Assembly: GCA_030150425.1 (NCBI GenBank)
Contig: JASLFY010000316.1
Coordinates: 1 to 10,009, forward strand
Direction: 5' to 3'
Source: Yimella sp.
GTDB lineage: Bacteria; Actinomycetota; Actinomycetes; Actinomycetales; Dermatophilaceae
Length of the DNA stretch: 10,009 nucleotides
In this document: positions 1 through 7,709 of the stretch, in pieces
How the letters are laid out: every line of letters begins with the position of its first letter
How positions within the stretch are numbered: position 1 is the first letter of the stretch
The notes under the pieces: generated by a model
What the model saw: the letters and a program-made list of their open reading frames with translations, nothing else
What the model was told of the DNA's origin: nothing
The model's database searches: none
Program-made: the position numbers and the translations under genes

Positions 1-3
1 ACA

Positions 4-19
4 GCCGCGCCACAGCGGC
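4..19 (-). terminator. Possible weak stem-loop downstream of malR
   Basis: The arms GCCGC (4-8) and GCGGC (15-19) can pair around a six-base loop, 17 bases beyond the malR stop codon. The stem is only 5 bp, has no T tract and sits at the window edge, so it may be part of a larger structure or nothing at all. Its only support is its place at the end of the operon. Confidence 0.2.
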
Positions 20-35
20 GGGTCAGGCGCGCGTG

Positions 36-1037
36 TCAGCCCGCCGCGGTGAGCGGCGCCGTCGACTCGCGGACGACCAGTTCCGGGTCGAACAGCATCG
101 CGCCGTTGGAGGTGCCGTGGCCGAGGATCTGCTCGGTGAGCGCGTGCACGCTCGCCGCGGTGATCCCCTCGATGTTCTGCCGCACCGTCGTCAACGCCGG
201 CGAGGAGTGCTGGGCGATCAGCGAACCGTCGTAACCGATCACCGACAGGTCGTCGGGGACCGTACGCCCGCTCTGCTCCGCGGCCCGTACGACGCCGAGC
301 GCCATCAGGTCGGACCCGCAGACGACGCCCGTCACGCCCTGGTCCATCAGCCGGCGGGCGGCCAGCTCGCCGCCCTCGAGCGAGAACCAGGTCTGCTCGA
401 CGTACCCGGTCAGTCCGAGCTCGGCGAGGTGTTCCCGGAAGGCGGTCAGCTTGACCGCGCTCGGGACGTAGCGCCCCTGGCCGGTGGCCAGCCCGATCCG
501 CTCGTGGCCGAGCTGACGCAGATGCCCGACCGCGATGCGTACGGCGGCCGCCTCGTTCGTCGAGACCGACGGGACCGCGAGCTCGTCGCGCTGGCCGTTG
601 ATCGTGACGATCGGCAGACCGCGGTCGACCAACGACTGGTACATCGAGGTGTCCGCACTGAGGTCGGCGTGCCGCCCGCTGACGAACACCAACCCCGCGA
701 CGCCGCGCTCCTGCAACAGGTCGACGAAGTCCTCCTCCGGGGTCCCGCCGGGCGCCTGGGTGCAGATCACCGAGGTGTACCCCGAGGCGGAGAACCCGGC
801 CTGCAGTGACTGCGCGAACGCCGGGAACACCGGGTTCGTCAGTTCGGGGACGACGATCCCGATCATGCCGACGGTGCGCCGGCGCAGCTTCGCGGGCCGG
901 TCGTAGCCGAGCACGTCGATCGAGGTGAGCACCGAGGCCCGGGTCGACTCGGACACGTTGCCCTTGTCGTTCAGCACCCGGCTGACGGTGGCTTCACTGA
1001 CCCCGGCGTGAGCCGCGATCTCGGTCAGTTTCGCCAC
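36..1037 (-). CDS. malR: LacI-family transcriptional regulator, probable maltose operon repressor
   Basis: A 333-residue protein of normal LacI/GalR length. The N-terminal helix-turn-helix is clear (residues 4-24, KLTEIAAHAGVSEATVSRVL). A hinge region ending in KLRRR (50-54) is followed by the periplasmic-binding-protein-like sensor domain from about residue 56 (VGMIGIVVPELTNPVFP), which includes GSDLMALGVVRA (241-252) and DDLSVIGYDG (262-271). Proteins of this kind bind an operator as dimers and release it when the sugar inducer binds. The start is GTG, and the malG stop codon TAA lies immediately before it with no gap, which suggests translational coupling and co-transcription with the importer. 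The hinge-to-sensor stretch resembles actinobacterial MalR, so maltose or maltodextrin control of the adjacent operon is the natural inference. The true inducer is not visible in the sequence, and related alpha-glucoside regulators are an alternative. Confidence 0.88.
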   Translation of the reverse strand: MAKLTEIAAHAGVSEATVSRVLNDKGNVSESTRASVLTSIDVLGYDRPAKLRRRTVGMIGIVVPELTNPVFPAFAQSLQAGFSASGYTSVICTQAPGGTPEEDFVDLLQERGVAGLVFVSGRHADLSADTSMYQSLVDRGLPIVTINGQRDELAVPSVSTNEAAAVRIAVGHLRQLGHERIGLATGQGRYVPSAVKLTAFREHLAELGLTGYVEQTWFSLEGGELAARRLMDQGVTGVVCGSDLMALGVVRAAEQSGRTVPDDLSVIGYDGSLIAQHSSPALTTVRQNIEGITAASVHALTEQILGHGTSNGAMLFDPELVVRESTAPLTAAG

Positions 1038-1919
1038 TTACTTGACCGAGCCCTGGGTCAGGCCGCCGACCAGCTGACGCTGGAACACCAGGTAGAGCAC
1101 GGCGATCGGCACCGCGGACAGCAGCGCGCCGGCCGCGAACTCACCGAACAGCGCATTCTTCGTGTTGCCCTGCGTCATCTGGTAGAGCCCGACGGCGAGG
1201 GTCTGCGAGTCGGCGTCGGTCAGGAAGATGCTGGCCAGCATGAACTCACCGAAGACGCCGACGAAGGCGGTCATGAAGACGGTGACCAGGATCGGGGTGA
1301 CCAGACGAAGGGTCATCGTGAAGAAGATCCGCGCGTGCGACGCACCGTCGACCAGGGCGGCCTCGTCGAGCTCCTTCGGGATGGTGTCGAAGTAGCCCTT
1401 GAACAGCCACACGTTGCCGCCCATCGCACCGCCCAGGTAGACCAGGATCAGGCCCCACGCGGTGTTCAGACCGAACGACGGCATGATCTCGCCGACCTTG
1501 GCGAAGGTGATGTAGAGACCGACGAACGCCAGCAGCGCCGGGAACATCTGCAGCAGCAGCAGCGCCATCAGGCCGGCGCGGCGGCCGCGGAAACGCATCC
1601 GGGAGAACACGTACGCCGACAGCGCCCCGATGAACGTCGCGCCGAAGGCCGCGACCAGGCTGATCAGCAGCGAGTTCTTGTACCAGTGGCCGAACGGGCG
1701 TGCCGGGTCGTTCAGCAGGGTCCGGAAGTTGTCCAGCGTGGCGCCGCGCGGGATCAGCGTGGTGGTGCTCAGCGAACCGGACGGGTTCAGCGCCGCGGAC
1801 AGCACGAACAGGATCGGGAAGACCGCGAAGAACAGGGCCAGCCAGGCGAGGCCGTGGCGCCACCAGACCTTCTTGAACTCGCTCGGCGCCTTGGCGGCCG
1901 GCGTGGTGGACGTGGTCAT
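1038..1919 (-). CDS. malG: Maltose/maltodextrin-type ABC transporter permease MalG
   Basis: A 293-residue inner-membrane permease with about six hydrophobic segments (roughly 24-43, 83-104, 115-138, 153-172, 207-232 and 259-279). The cytoplasmic EAA loop that docks with the ATPase is visible at 183-211, with core ELDEAALVDGASHARIF. The C-terminus (QRQLVGGLTQGSVK) is typical of MalG-like proteins of carbohydrate uptake transporter family 1. With MalF it forms the channel through which the sugar handed over by MalE is imported. The ATG overlaps the malF stop by one base (TGATG). A strong GGAGG sits seven bases upstream inside the end of malF, so the two permeases should be made in matched amounts. 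The family is secure; maltodextrin rather than another oligosaccharide is inferred from the whole locus. Confidence 0.9.
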   Translation of the reverse strand: MTTSTTPAAKAPSEFKKVWWRHGLAWLALFFAVFPILFVLSAALNPSGSLSTTTLIPRGATLDNFRTLLNDPARPFGHWYKNSLLISLVAAFGATFIGALSAYVFSRMRFRGRRAGLMALLLLQMFPALLAFVGLYITFAKVGEIMPSFGLNTAWGLILVYLGGAMGGNVWLFKGYFDTIPKELDEAALVDGASHARIFFTMTLRLVTPILVTVFMTAFVGVFGEFMLASIFLTDADSQTLAVGLYQMTQGNTKNALFGEFAAGALLSAVPIAVLYLVFQRQLVGGLTQGSVK

Positions 1920-3523
1920 CAGTTGACCTCCTCGAGGGCCTTGGACCGCAGGAATCCGGGGATGTTGATGAACGCGACGATGAAGAAGATGATGATCGCC
2001 AGCGCGGAGGCCAGGCCGTAGTCGGGCCGCGAACCGTTGATCGCGAACCGGTAGGCGAGGTTGATCAGCAGGTCGGTCGAACCGAACTGGGCGTTGCCCG
2101 AGTTGAACGGACCGCCACCGGTCAGCAGGTAGATCAGGCCGAAGTTGTTGAAGTTGAACGCGAACGAGGCGATCAGCAGCGGGCCGACGGCCACCAGCAG
2201 CAGCGGCATGATGATCGACCGCAGGGTCCGCAGCGGGCCGGCGCCGTCGATCTTCGCCGCCTCGAGCACGTCACTCGGGATCGACTGCAGCGCACCGGTG
2301 CACACGATGAACATGTACGGGAAGCCGAGCCACAGGTTGGTCAGCAGCACCGCGGTGCGGGCGCCCCAGGTGGTGCCGAACCAGTCGATGTTCAGACCGG
2401 TGAGGTTGTTGATCAGACCGAACTGCTGGTTGAACATCGAGGCCCACACCAGCGCGGAGACGAAGACCGGGATGGCGTACGGGAGGATCAGCAGCGAGCG
2501 GTAGAAGCTGCGCCCCTTGATCCGGGCGTCGTTGAGCAGCAGGGCCAGCAGCATGCCGAGCAGGAAGGTCGTGATGACCGACAGCGCGGCGAACATGACG
2601 TTCCAGACGAAGGTCTTGAGGAACCCGGTGCGGTAGGTCGGGTCGTTGACGACGGTCTGGAAGTTCTTGAAACCGACATTCTCCTTCCAGCCCACCGGCA
2701 GCGCCTCGCCCTGGCCGTCCTTCGGCACCCACTCCGCGTTCTCGGCGACGTACACCTTCTTGGTTTCGGAGTCGGTGATCGTGTCGGCCTTCTTGTCCCA
2801 CACCAGGGTCGGCCGGCCCTCGAAGGCGAGCGAGATGCCGCTGGCCTTGATGCCGCCGCCGTTCGCGGTCGGGACCGCGAACTGGCCGAGCTCCTTGCTG
2901 CGCTGGTTGGCCTGCTTGAGGTTGAGGATCGTGTAGCCCGGCGCGGTGCTGATCGAGCCCATCTCGACCTTCACGCCGGAGTCGGCCAGCGGGGTCAGCC
3001 CCTTGGCGTCACCGACGAAGTTCTTGCCCTGCGGGTCGGTCAGCAGGAACAGCAGCGGGCCGGTGGTCACCGACTCGCCCTCCTTGACCGCGACCGCGAG
3101 GCCGTACGGCTTGGAGCCGGCGACCTGCTTCACCGAGTACGCGATGTCCTGGGCGGTGGCGTCGTCCTTGGACGCGATGTGGCCCTGGCCGTAGTTGGTG
3201 AACGCGGTGGCCGCCGTGTAGACGATCGGCCACACCTGCAGGCCGAGCAGCAGCACGAGTCCGGGCAGGAGGTACTTCATCGGCACGGCGCGCTTGGTGC
3301 CGTAGACGGCCAGCACGATGAGGCCGAGGAAGGCCACGACGACGACCCAGGCGGTGTAGCCGTGGTCCGCGAGCTTGGTCGCGATGTAGACGCACAGCAG
3401 CACGGTCAGCGCGATGAGGCCCCACTTGATCAGGTGGGCCCACCACGGGGTCGCGTGGTGCAGGGCGACCGGTCGGTCGGTCAGCTTCCGGTCCGGGTCG
3501 GTGGACGACGTCGTTGTCGGCAA
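1919..3523 (-). CDS. malF: Maltose/maltodextrin-type ABC transporter permease MalF with large external domain
   Basis: A 534-residue permease, much longer than the roughly 300 residues usual for sugar permeases but close to enterobacterial MalF. Hydrophobic segments lie at about 33-50, 58-75, 84-106, 305-332, 342-363, 390-412, 440-458 and 503-522, giving eight helices. Between the third and fourth is a hydrophilic stretch of about 195 residues (108-303), placed like the P2 loop of E. coli MalF that contacts the binding protein. The EAA loop is at 421-442 (EAAKIDGAGPLRTLRSIIMP). The start is TTG: no in-frame ATG or GTG lies nearby, and a GGAG motif precedes it by seven bases. It follows malE after 126 bases filled with hairpins and overlaps malG by one base. 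The weak start and the hairpins both fit lower expression than malE. The substrate is inferred from context. Confidence 0.9.
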   Translation of the reverse strand: MPTTTSSTDPDRKLTDRPVALHHATPWWAHLIKWGLIALTVLLCVYIATKLADHGYTAWVVVVAFLGLIVLAVYGTKRAVPMKYLLPGLVLLLGLQVWPIVYTAATAFTNYGQGHIASKDDATAQDIAYSVKQVAGSKPYGLAVAVKEGESVTTGPLLFLLTDPQGKNFVGDAKGLTPLADSGVKVEMGSISTAPGYTILNLKQANQRSKELGQFAVPTANGGGIKASGISLAFEGRPTLVWDKKADTITDSETKKVYVAENAEWVPKDGQGEALPVGWKENVGFKNFQTVVNDPTYRTGFLKTFVWNVMFAALSVITTFLLGMLLALLLNDARIKGRSFYRSLLILPYAIPVFVSALVWASMFNQQFGLINNLTGLNIDWFGTTWGARTAVLLTNLWLGFPYMFIVCTGALQSIPSDVLEAAKIDGAGPLRTLRSIIMPLLLVAVGPLLIASFAFNFNNFGLIYLLTGGGPFNSGNAQFGSTDLLINLAYRFAINGSRPDYGLASALAIIIFFIVAFINIPGFLRSKALEEVN

Positions 3524-3562
3524 GGCGGTCTCCGCGGGCAGCAGGGGTCGGATGGTGGTGCG

Positions 3563-3596
3563 CGGTGGTGGGCCCCGGGGTCGGGGCCCACCACCG
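3563..3596 (-). other. Strong 15-bp hairpin in the malE-malF intercistronic gap
   Basis: A perfect inverted repeat of 15 bp (3563-3577 with 3582-3596; arm core GGTGGTGGGCCCCG) around a four-base loop. There is no T tract after it. It lies 39 bases before the malF TTG start, inside the operon. It could be a partial transcription terminator, or a 3' end-stabilising structure that protects malE mRNA, as intercistronic structures between malE and malF are known to do in E. coli. The structure is seen directly; the role is inferred. Confidence 0.7.
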
Positions 3597-3603
3597 TGGA
3601 GTG

Positions 3604-3625
3604 GATCGCGATCGGAACCGCGATC
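3604..3625 (-). other. Inverted repeat GATCGCG-N8-CGCGATC in the malE-malF gap
   Basis: Two perfect 7-base arms (3604-3610 and 3619-3625) separated by eight bases, the middle of three hairpin-forming elements between malE and malF. It could fold as RNA or act as a protein-binding palindrome in DNA. Its place between two other stem-loops favours the RNA reading. Confidence 0.45.
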
Positions 3626-3629
3626 AGGG

Positions 3630-3647
3630 GGTGCGCCTCAGCGCACC
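3630..3647 (-). other. Hairpin just after the malE stop codon
   Basis: Perfect arms GGTGCGC (3630-3636) and GCGCACC (3641-3647) with a four-base loop, starting two bases after the malE stop codon. It is the first of three consecutive stem-loops before malF. It is too short to terminate transcription on its own without a T tract, but it could block 3'-to-5' decay of malE mRNA. Confidence 0.5.
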
Positions 3648-3649
3648 GC

Positions 3650-4996
3650 TCACTTGCCGGACTTGATCGCGGCCTGGATCTCGGTCGCGGCCTGCTTGAA
3701 GCGGGCGGCCGGCTGCGACTTGCCCGAGACGACGTCGGCCTCGGCCTGGCCCAGCGGGCCCCAGACGGAGTTCATCGCCGGGATGTTCGGCATGAGCTTG
3801 CCATCCTTGCCCGCGGCGGCCCACGCCTTGACGTCGGCGTCGGTGCCCGAGACCTGTTCATACGCGGCGGTCAGGGCCGGCGGACGCTGGCCCACCTGGA
3901 ACATCGCGACCTGGGCCTCCTTGGTGGTCATGAAGTTCGTGACGAACTGCTGGGCCACGGTGGCGTTCTTCGCCTTCGAGGAGACGTAGAGCTGCTGGAC
4001 GCCGAGGAACGGAACCATCGCGCCACCACCGGAGACGGTGGGCAGCGGGTCGATGGAGTACTTGATGCCGGCCTTCTTGAACGCCGGGATCGACCACGGG
4101 CCGGTGATCTCGAACGCGGTCTTGCCGGAGGCGAACAGGGTGTCGGCGTTGGTGTCGTCGACGTTGGTCGACAGCACCTTCTGCTTGCCCAGCGAGGCCA
4201 GCAGCTCGGCGCCCTTGAGCGACTGGGCCGAGTCGACGGTCAGCTTGTTCGGGTCGTAGTCGCCATTGGCCTTGGTGCCGAAGTAGCCGCCACCGAACGC
4301 CGAGAAGAACGGGAAAGCGTTGTACGCGTTGCCCTTCTTGCCGACCTGGTTGCTCAGGATGACGGTGCACTTCTTCGCGGTGACGCAGGACTTGCCGGCG
4401 GTGATCAGGTCGTCGAGGGTCTTCGGCGCGGTCGGGGCCAGCGCGGTGTTGCGCACCAGGGCGAGGTTCTCGACGCCGTAGGGAACGGCATAGGTCTGAC
4501 CGTTGAACTCGGTCGCGGCGAGGGCGTTCTTGTTGAAGCCGCTCTTGATGTTCGCCGGGATCTGGACCGGGGCGATCGAGCCGTTCGCGACGAGCTCACC
4601 CATCCAGTCGTGGGCGCCGATGATCACGTCGGGGGCCTGGCCGGCCTTGAACGCGGTGTTGTACTGCCCGCGCACGTCGGTGGCGATCTGCACGGAGACC
4701 TTGACGCCGTTCTTGCTGGCGAACTGGGCGGCCAGCTTCTGCACGACCGGGGCGGTGGTGCCGTCGGCCCAGATGACCAGGTCGGCGTTGGCGTCACGCT
4801 GCGGCTTGTCGGTGCTCAGCGTGGTCGCGGCGGCCGCGGTGCTGCCGGAGGTGGCCGAGCCGGTGGCCGAGCCCGAGGTGGTGGAGGCCGCGCCCGAGGA
4901 GCTCGAGCTACTGCCGGAGCCGCCGCCGCAGCCGGACAGAACCAGGGCCGAGCCAGCGAGGGCAACGCAGTACGTGCGGGGAAGGATGCGCTTCAT
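3650..4996 (-). CDS. malE: Maltose/maltodextrin-type ABC transporter substrate-binding lipoprotein
   Basis: A 448-residue extracytoplasmic solute-binding protein of family 1. A lipoprotein signal peptide opens it: MKRILPRTY, a hydrophobic core, then a lipobox LSGC with the modified cysteine at residue 23. A Ser/Gly/Ala/Thr-rich linker follows to about residue 60 and tethers the binding domain to the membrane. The mature domain runs from about 68 to the end, with family features such as APDVIIGAHDWMGELV (121-136), AVPYGVENLALVRN (170-183) and FEITGPWSIPAFKKAG (295-310). It captures sugar outside the cell and delivers it to MalF-MalG. I chose ATG at 4996 because the signal peptide begins there; an in-frame upstream start at 5089 would add 31 residues that are not signal-like and would place the start inside the promoter. 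A GAGAGA motif lies seven bases upstream. Maltose or maltodextrin is inferred from locus organisation. Confidence 0.88.
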   Translation of the reverse strand: MKRILPRTYCVALAGSALVLSGCGGGSGSSSSSSGAASTTSGSATGSATSGSTAAAATTLSTDKPQRDANADLVIWADGTTAPVVQKLAAQFASKNGVKVSVQIATDVRGQYNTAFKAGQAPDVIIGAHDWMGELVANGSIAPVQIPANIKSGFNKNALAATEFNGQTYAVPYGVENLALVRNTALAPTAPKTLDDLITAGKSCVTAKKCTVILSNQVGKKGNAYNAFPFFSAFGGGYFGTKANGDYDPNKLTVDSAQSLKGAELLASLGKQKVLSTNVDDTNADTLFASGKTAFEITGPWSIPAFKKAGIKYSIDPLPTVSGGGAMVPFLGVQQLYVSSKAKNATVAQQFVTNFMTTKEAQVAMFQVGQRPPALTAAYEQVSGTDADVKAWAAAGKDGKLMPNIPAMNSVWGPLGQAEADVVSGKSQPAARFKQAATEIQAAIKSGK

Positions 4997-5047
4997 CAGG
5001 GTGTCTCTCGTCTCTCTCAGAACGCGGGATCGACGTTGATCCCAGTT

Positions 5048-5061
5048 GTGATGCCGATCAC
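5048..5061. promoter_or_regulatory. Inverted repeat GTGAT-N4-ATCAC at the malE -10/start region
   Basis: Five-base arms (5048-5052 and 5057-5061) flank four bases and cover the predicted transcription start of the malE operon, with the last two bases reaching into the -10 box. It may be a second regulator site or the top of a leader hairpin. The arms are short enough that chance is possible. Confidence 0.3.
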
Positions 5062-5089
5062 TATGACAGGACCCGCACAGATCGTGCAA
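5060..5089 (-). promoter_or_regulatory. Probable malE operon promoter
   Basis: Reading the minus strand, TTGCAC (5084-5089) lies 18 bases upstream of CATAGT (5060-5065), three of six and four of six matches to the sigma-70-type -35 and -10 boxes. This would start transcription near 5053 and leave a leader of about 57 bases before the malE ATG. The -35 box falls inside the TGCAAG-CTTGCA palindrome, the geometry expected for a repressor-controlled promoter. Confidence 0.5.
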
Positions 5090-5098
5090 GAACTTGCA
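5085..5098. promoter_or_regulatory. Probable MalR operator (TGCAAG-N2-CTTGCA)
   Basis: A 14-base palindrome with perfect 6-base arms (5085-5090 and 5093-5098). It has the symmetric, centre-spaced form of LacI-family operators and contains the CTTGCA element I recall from actinobacterial maltose regulators. It overlaps the predicted -35 box of malE, so a bound repressor would block RNA polymerase. It is the only copy I found in the malE-malK gap. It lies 190 bases from the malK ATG, so control of malK by the same site is possible but less obvious. Confidence 0.6.
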
Positions 5099-5104
5099 GG
5101 CGCC

Positions 5105-5120
5105 GTGACAGAATCGTCAC
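5105..5120. promoter_or_regulatory. Inverted repeat GTGAC-N6-GTCAC in the divergent gap
   Basis: Perfect 5-base arms (5105-5109 and 5116-5120) lie six bases upstream of the TGCAAG-CTTGCA palindrome. It resembles a Crp/GlxR half-site pair, but the GTGA and TCAC halves are eight bases apart instead of the canonical six, so I do not call it a Crp site. It may bind another regulator. The rest of the 4997-5288 gap shows only a weak -10-like TACAAC at 5243-5248 towards malK. Confidence 0.3.
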
Positions 5121-5255
5121 CCTTGCGGGTGGACGACCGGCGCCCGATCGACCCGAGGTGCGCTCACGGCCCGCCGCAGTGGTGCATGATGTGACGCGGA
5201 CAACAGCACCCGCCGTCGTCCGCAGTACCAACTCATTCCCTTTACAACGGATCGT

Positions 5256-5273
5256 CCGGCACGTTCCTGCCGG
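5256..5273 (+). promoter_or_regulatory. Hairpin directly before the malK ribosome binding site
   Basis: Perfect 6-base arms CCGGCA (5256-5261) and TGCCGG (5268-5273) with a six-base loop end one base before the GGAGGA Shine-Dalgarno sequence (5275-5280), which is eight bases from the malK ATG. The stem leaves the ribosome site single-stranded, so it could stabilise the mRNA 5' end or aid initiation. No competing structure that would make it a switch was found by eye. Confidence 0.4.
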
Positions 5274-5288
5274 TGGAGGAGACACACC

Positions 5289-6377
<1,089 letters not shown>

Positions 6378-6390
6378 GGTCCGACCTCAC

Positions 6391-6430
6391 CGACGACGCC
6401 GTCGCCCCGTTGGGGGCGGCGGCGTCGTCG
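6391..6430 (+). terminator. Stem-loop terminator after malK
   Basis: An 18-bp stem (6391-6408 with 6413-6430) closed by a four-base loop, with a single T-G wobble opposition in the plus-strand RNA, starts 13 bases after the malK stop. No T tract follows, as is frequent for actinobacterial terminators. It separates malK from the DUF4032 gene, whose ATG is 21 bases further on, so that gene must be read from a promoter in this region or by read-through. Confidence 0.7.
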
Positions 6431-6451
6431 CGCTTCTGCCACGATGAACCA

Positions 6452-7699
6452 ATGGCACTCGACATCACCGCGGGGCGCCCCTGGCCGGCGCTGCTGGATC
6501 TGCCGTGGTCCACGCCCCTGGAGGAGTGGCCGGAGGACCTCCTCGCCGCGCTCCCCCGCGGCATCTCGCGCCACGTCGTGCGCTTCGTACGGCTCGAGGG
6601 CCGGATCATCGCGATCAAGGAGATCAAGGCCGACATCGCCCGCCGCGAGTACGACATGCTGCGGGCGCTCCGGCGCCTCGACCAGCCGTGTGTCGAGGCG
6701 GTCGGCGTGGTCAGCGGCCGGGTCGCTCCGGACGGCACCCCGCTGGACGCCTGCCTGCTCACCCGCCACCTGCAGTTCTCGCTCCCCTATCGCGCGATGC
6801 TCAGCCAGCAGTTGTCCGCCGACGGCGTCACCAAGTTGGTCGACGCCCTGGCTGTACTGCTCGTACGGCTACACCTGGTCGGGTTCTGGTGGGGCGACGT
6901 GTCGCTGTCGAACACCCTGTTCAAGCGCAACGCCGGGTCGTTCGCGGCCTACCTGGTCGACGCCGAGACCGGCGAACTGCGGCACGAACTCAGCAAGGGC
7001 CAGCGCGACCACGACCTCGACATCGCGCGCGTCAACATCGCCGGCGAACTGATGGACCTGCAGGCCGGCGGCTACCTCGACGAGAACGTCGACCCGATCG
7101 ACCTGTCCGAGCAGATCATGCGCCGCTACGACGACCTGTGGGGCGCGCTCACCGAGGTGGAAAGCTTCGGCACCGACCAGCGGTGGCGGGTGGAGGAACG
7201 CATCCGCACCCTCAACGAACTCGGTTTCGACGTGGGCGAACTCGACATCACGACCGACTTCGACGGCACCAGTGTCTCCATCCAGCCCAAGGTTGTCGAC
7301 GCCGGCCACCACAGTCGCCGCCTGCTCCGACTGACCGGCCTCGACGTCGAGGACAACCAGGCCCGCCGGTTGCTGAACGACCTCGACTCGTTCCGAGCCA
7401 GCCAGGACCGACAGAACGACGACGAGGACGTCGTCGCCCACGATTGGTTGATCCGGATCTACGAACCGATCACCCGCTCGGTGCCGCCGCAGATGCGGGC
7501 CAAGTTGGAGCCGGCCGAACTCTTCCACGAGGTGCTCGAGCACCGCTGGTACATGTCCGAACGGGCGCAGCACGACGTGACGATCGAGGTCGCCGCCCGC
7601 GACTACGTCGACACGGTGCTGCCGAACAAACCGGACGAGAAGTCGGTCGTCGGGGTCGACACCCAGGAGATGCCGGTCCGGGCCGACCCGCGCCTGTGA
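6452..7699 (+). CDS. DUF4032 protein with kinase-like N-terminal domain
   Basis: A 415-residue cytoplasmic protein with no signal peptide or membrane segment, matching actinobacterial DUF4032 proteins, whose function I do not know. The N-terminal half has the layout of a lipopolysaccharide- or small-molecule-kinase fold: lysine K56 in AIKE, a helix-C type glutamate E67 in ARREYD, hinge-like LLTRHL (102-107), a catalytic loop GDVSLSNTLF (148-157) with D149 and N154, and a metal-binding aspartate D170 in LVDAETGE. The C-terminal half (about 200-390) is the charged DUF4032 part, ending in an acidic, probably flexible tail. I chose the ATG at 6452, where alignable sequence starts. A TTG at 6410 would put the start inside the terminator loop. 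No good Shine-Dalgarno is seen, so leaderless translation is possible. It converges on the next gene with only 10 bases between the stop codons. Confidence 0.8.
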   Translation: MALDITAGRPWPALLDLPWSTPLEEWPEDLLAALPRGISRHVVRFVRLEGRIIAIKEIKADIARREYDMLRALRRLDQPCVEAVGVVSGRVAPDGTPLDACLLTRHLQFSLPYRAMLSQQLSADGVTKLVDALAVLLVRLHLVGFWWGDVSLSNTLFKRNAGSFAAYLVDAETGELRHELSKGQRDHDLDIARVNIAGELMDLQAGGYLDENVDPIDLSEQIMRRYDDLWGALTEVESFGTDQRWRVEERIRTLNELGFDVGELDITTDFDGTSVSIQPKVVDAGHHSRRLLRLTGLDVEDNQARRLLNDLDSFRASQDRQNDDEDVVAHDWLIRIYEPITRSVPPQMRAKLEPAELFHEVLEHRWYMSERAQHDVTIEVAARDYVDTVLPNKPDEKSVVGVDTQEMPVRADPRL

Positions 7700-7709
7700 C
7701 CGCCGTCTG

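Noticed and set aside
1008..2021. Open frame of 337 codons on the plus strand opposite malG
   Set aside because: It is a shadow frame: charged, Gln/Arg/Glu-rich and without domain motifs, while the opposite strand encodes a permease with a clear EAA loop.
4997..5089. Extended start for malE at 5089
   Set aside because: The extra 31 residues contain no signal-like sequence and would place the start inside the predicted -35 box; the lipoprotein signal starts at the ATG at 4996.
5105..5120. Crp/GlxR binding site
   Set aside because: The GTGA and TCAC halves are separated by eight bases rather than six, so the canonical site is not met; kept only as an unassigned inverted repeat.
3179..5194. 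Open frame of 671 codons on the plus strand opposite malE and malF
   Set aside because: It is antisense to two clear genes, its translation is Arg/Gly/Val/Asp-rich without any recognisable domain, and long antisense frames are expected in DNA with this GC content and codon bias.
5220..5248. malK promoter with -10 TACAAC at 5243-5248
   Set aside because: The -10 is only a partial match and no acceptable -35 lies 16-18 bases upstream, so I do not list it as a feature.
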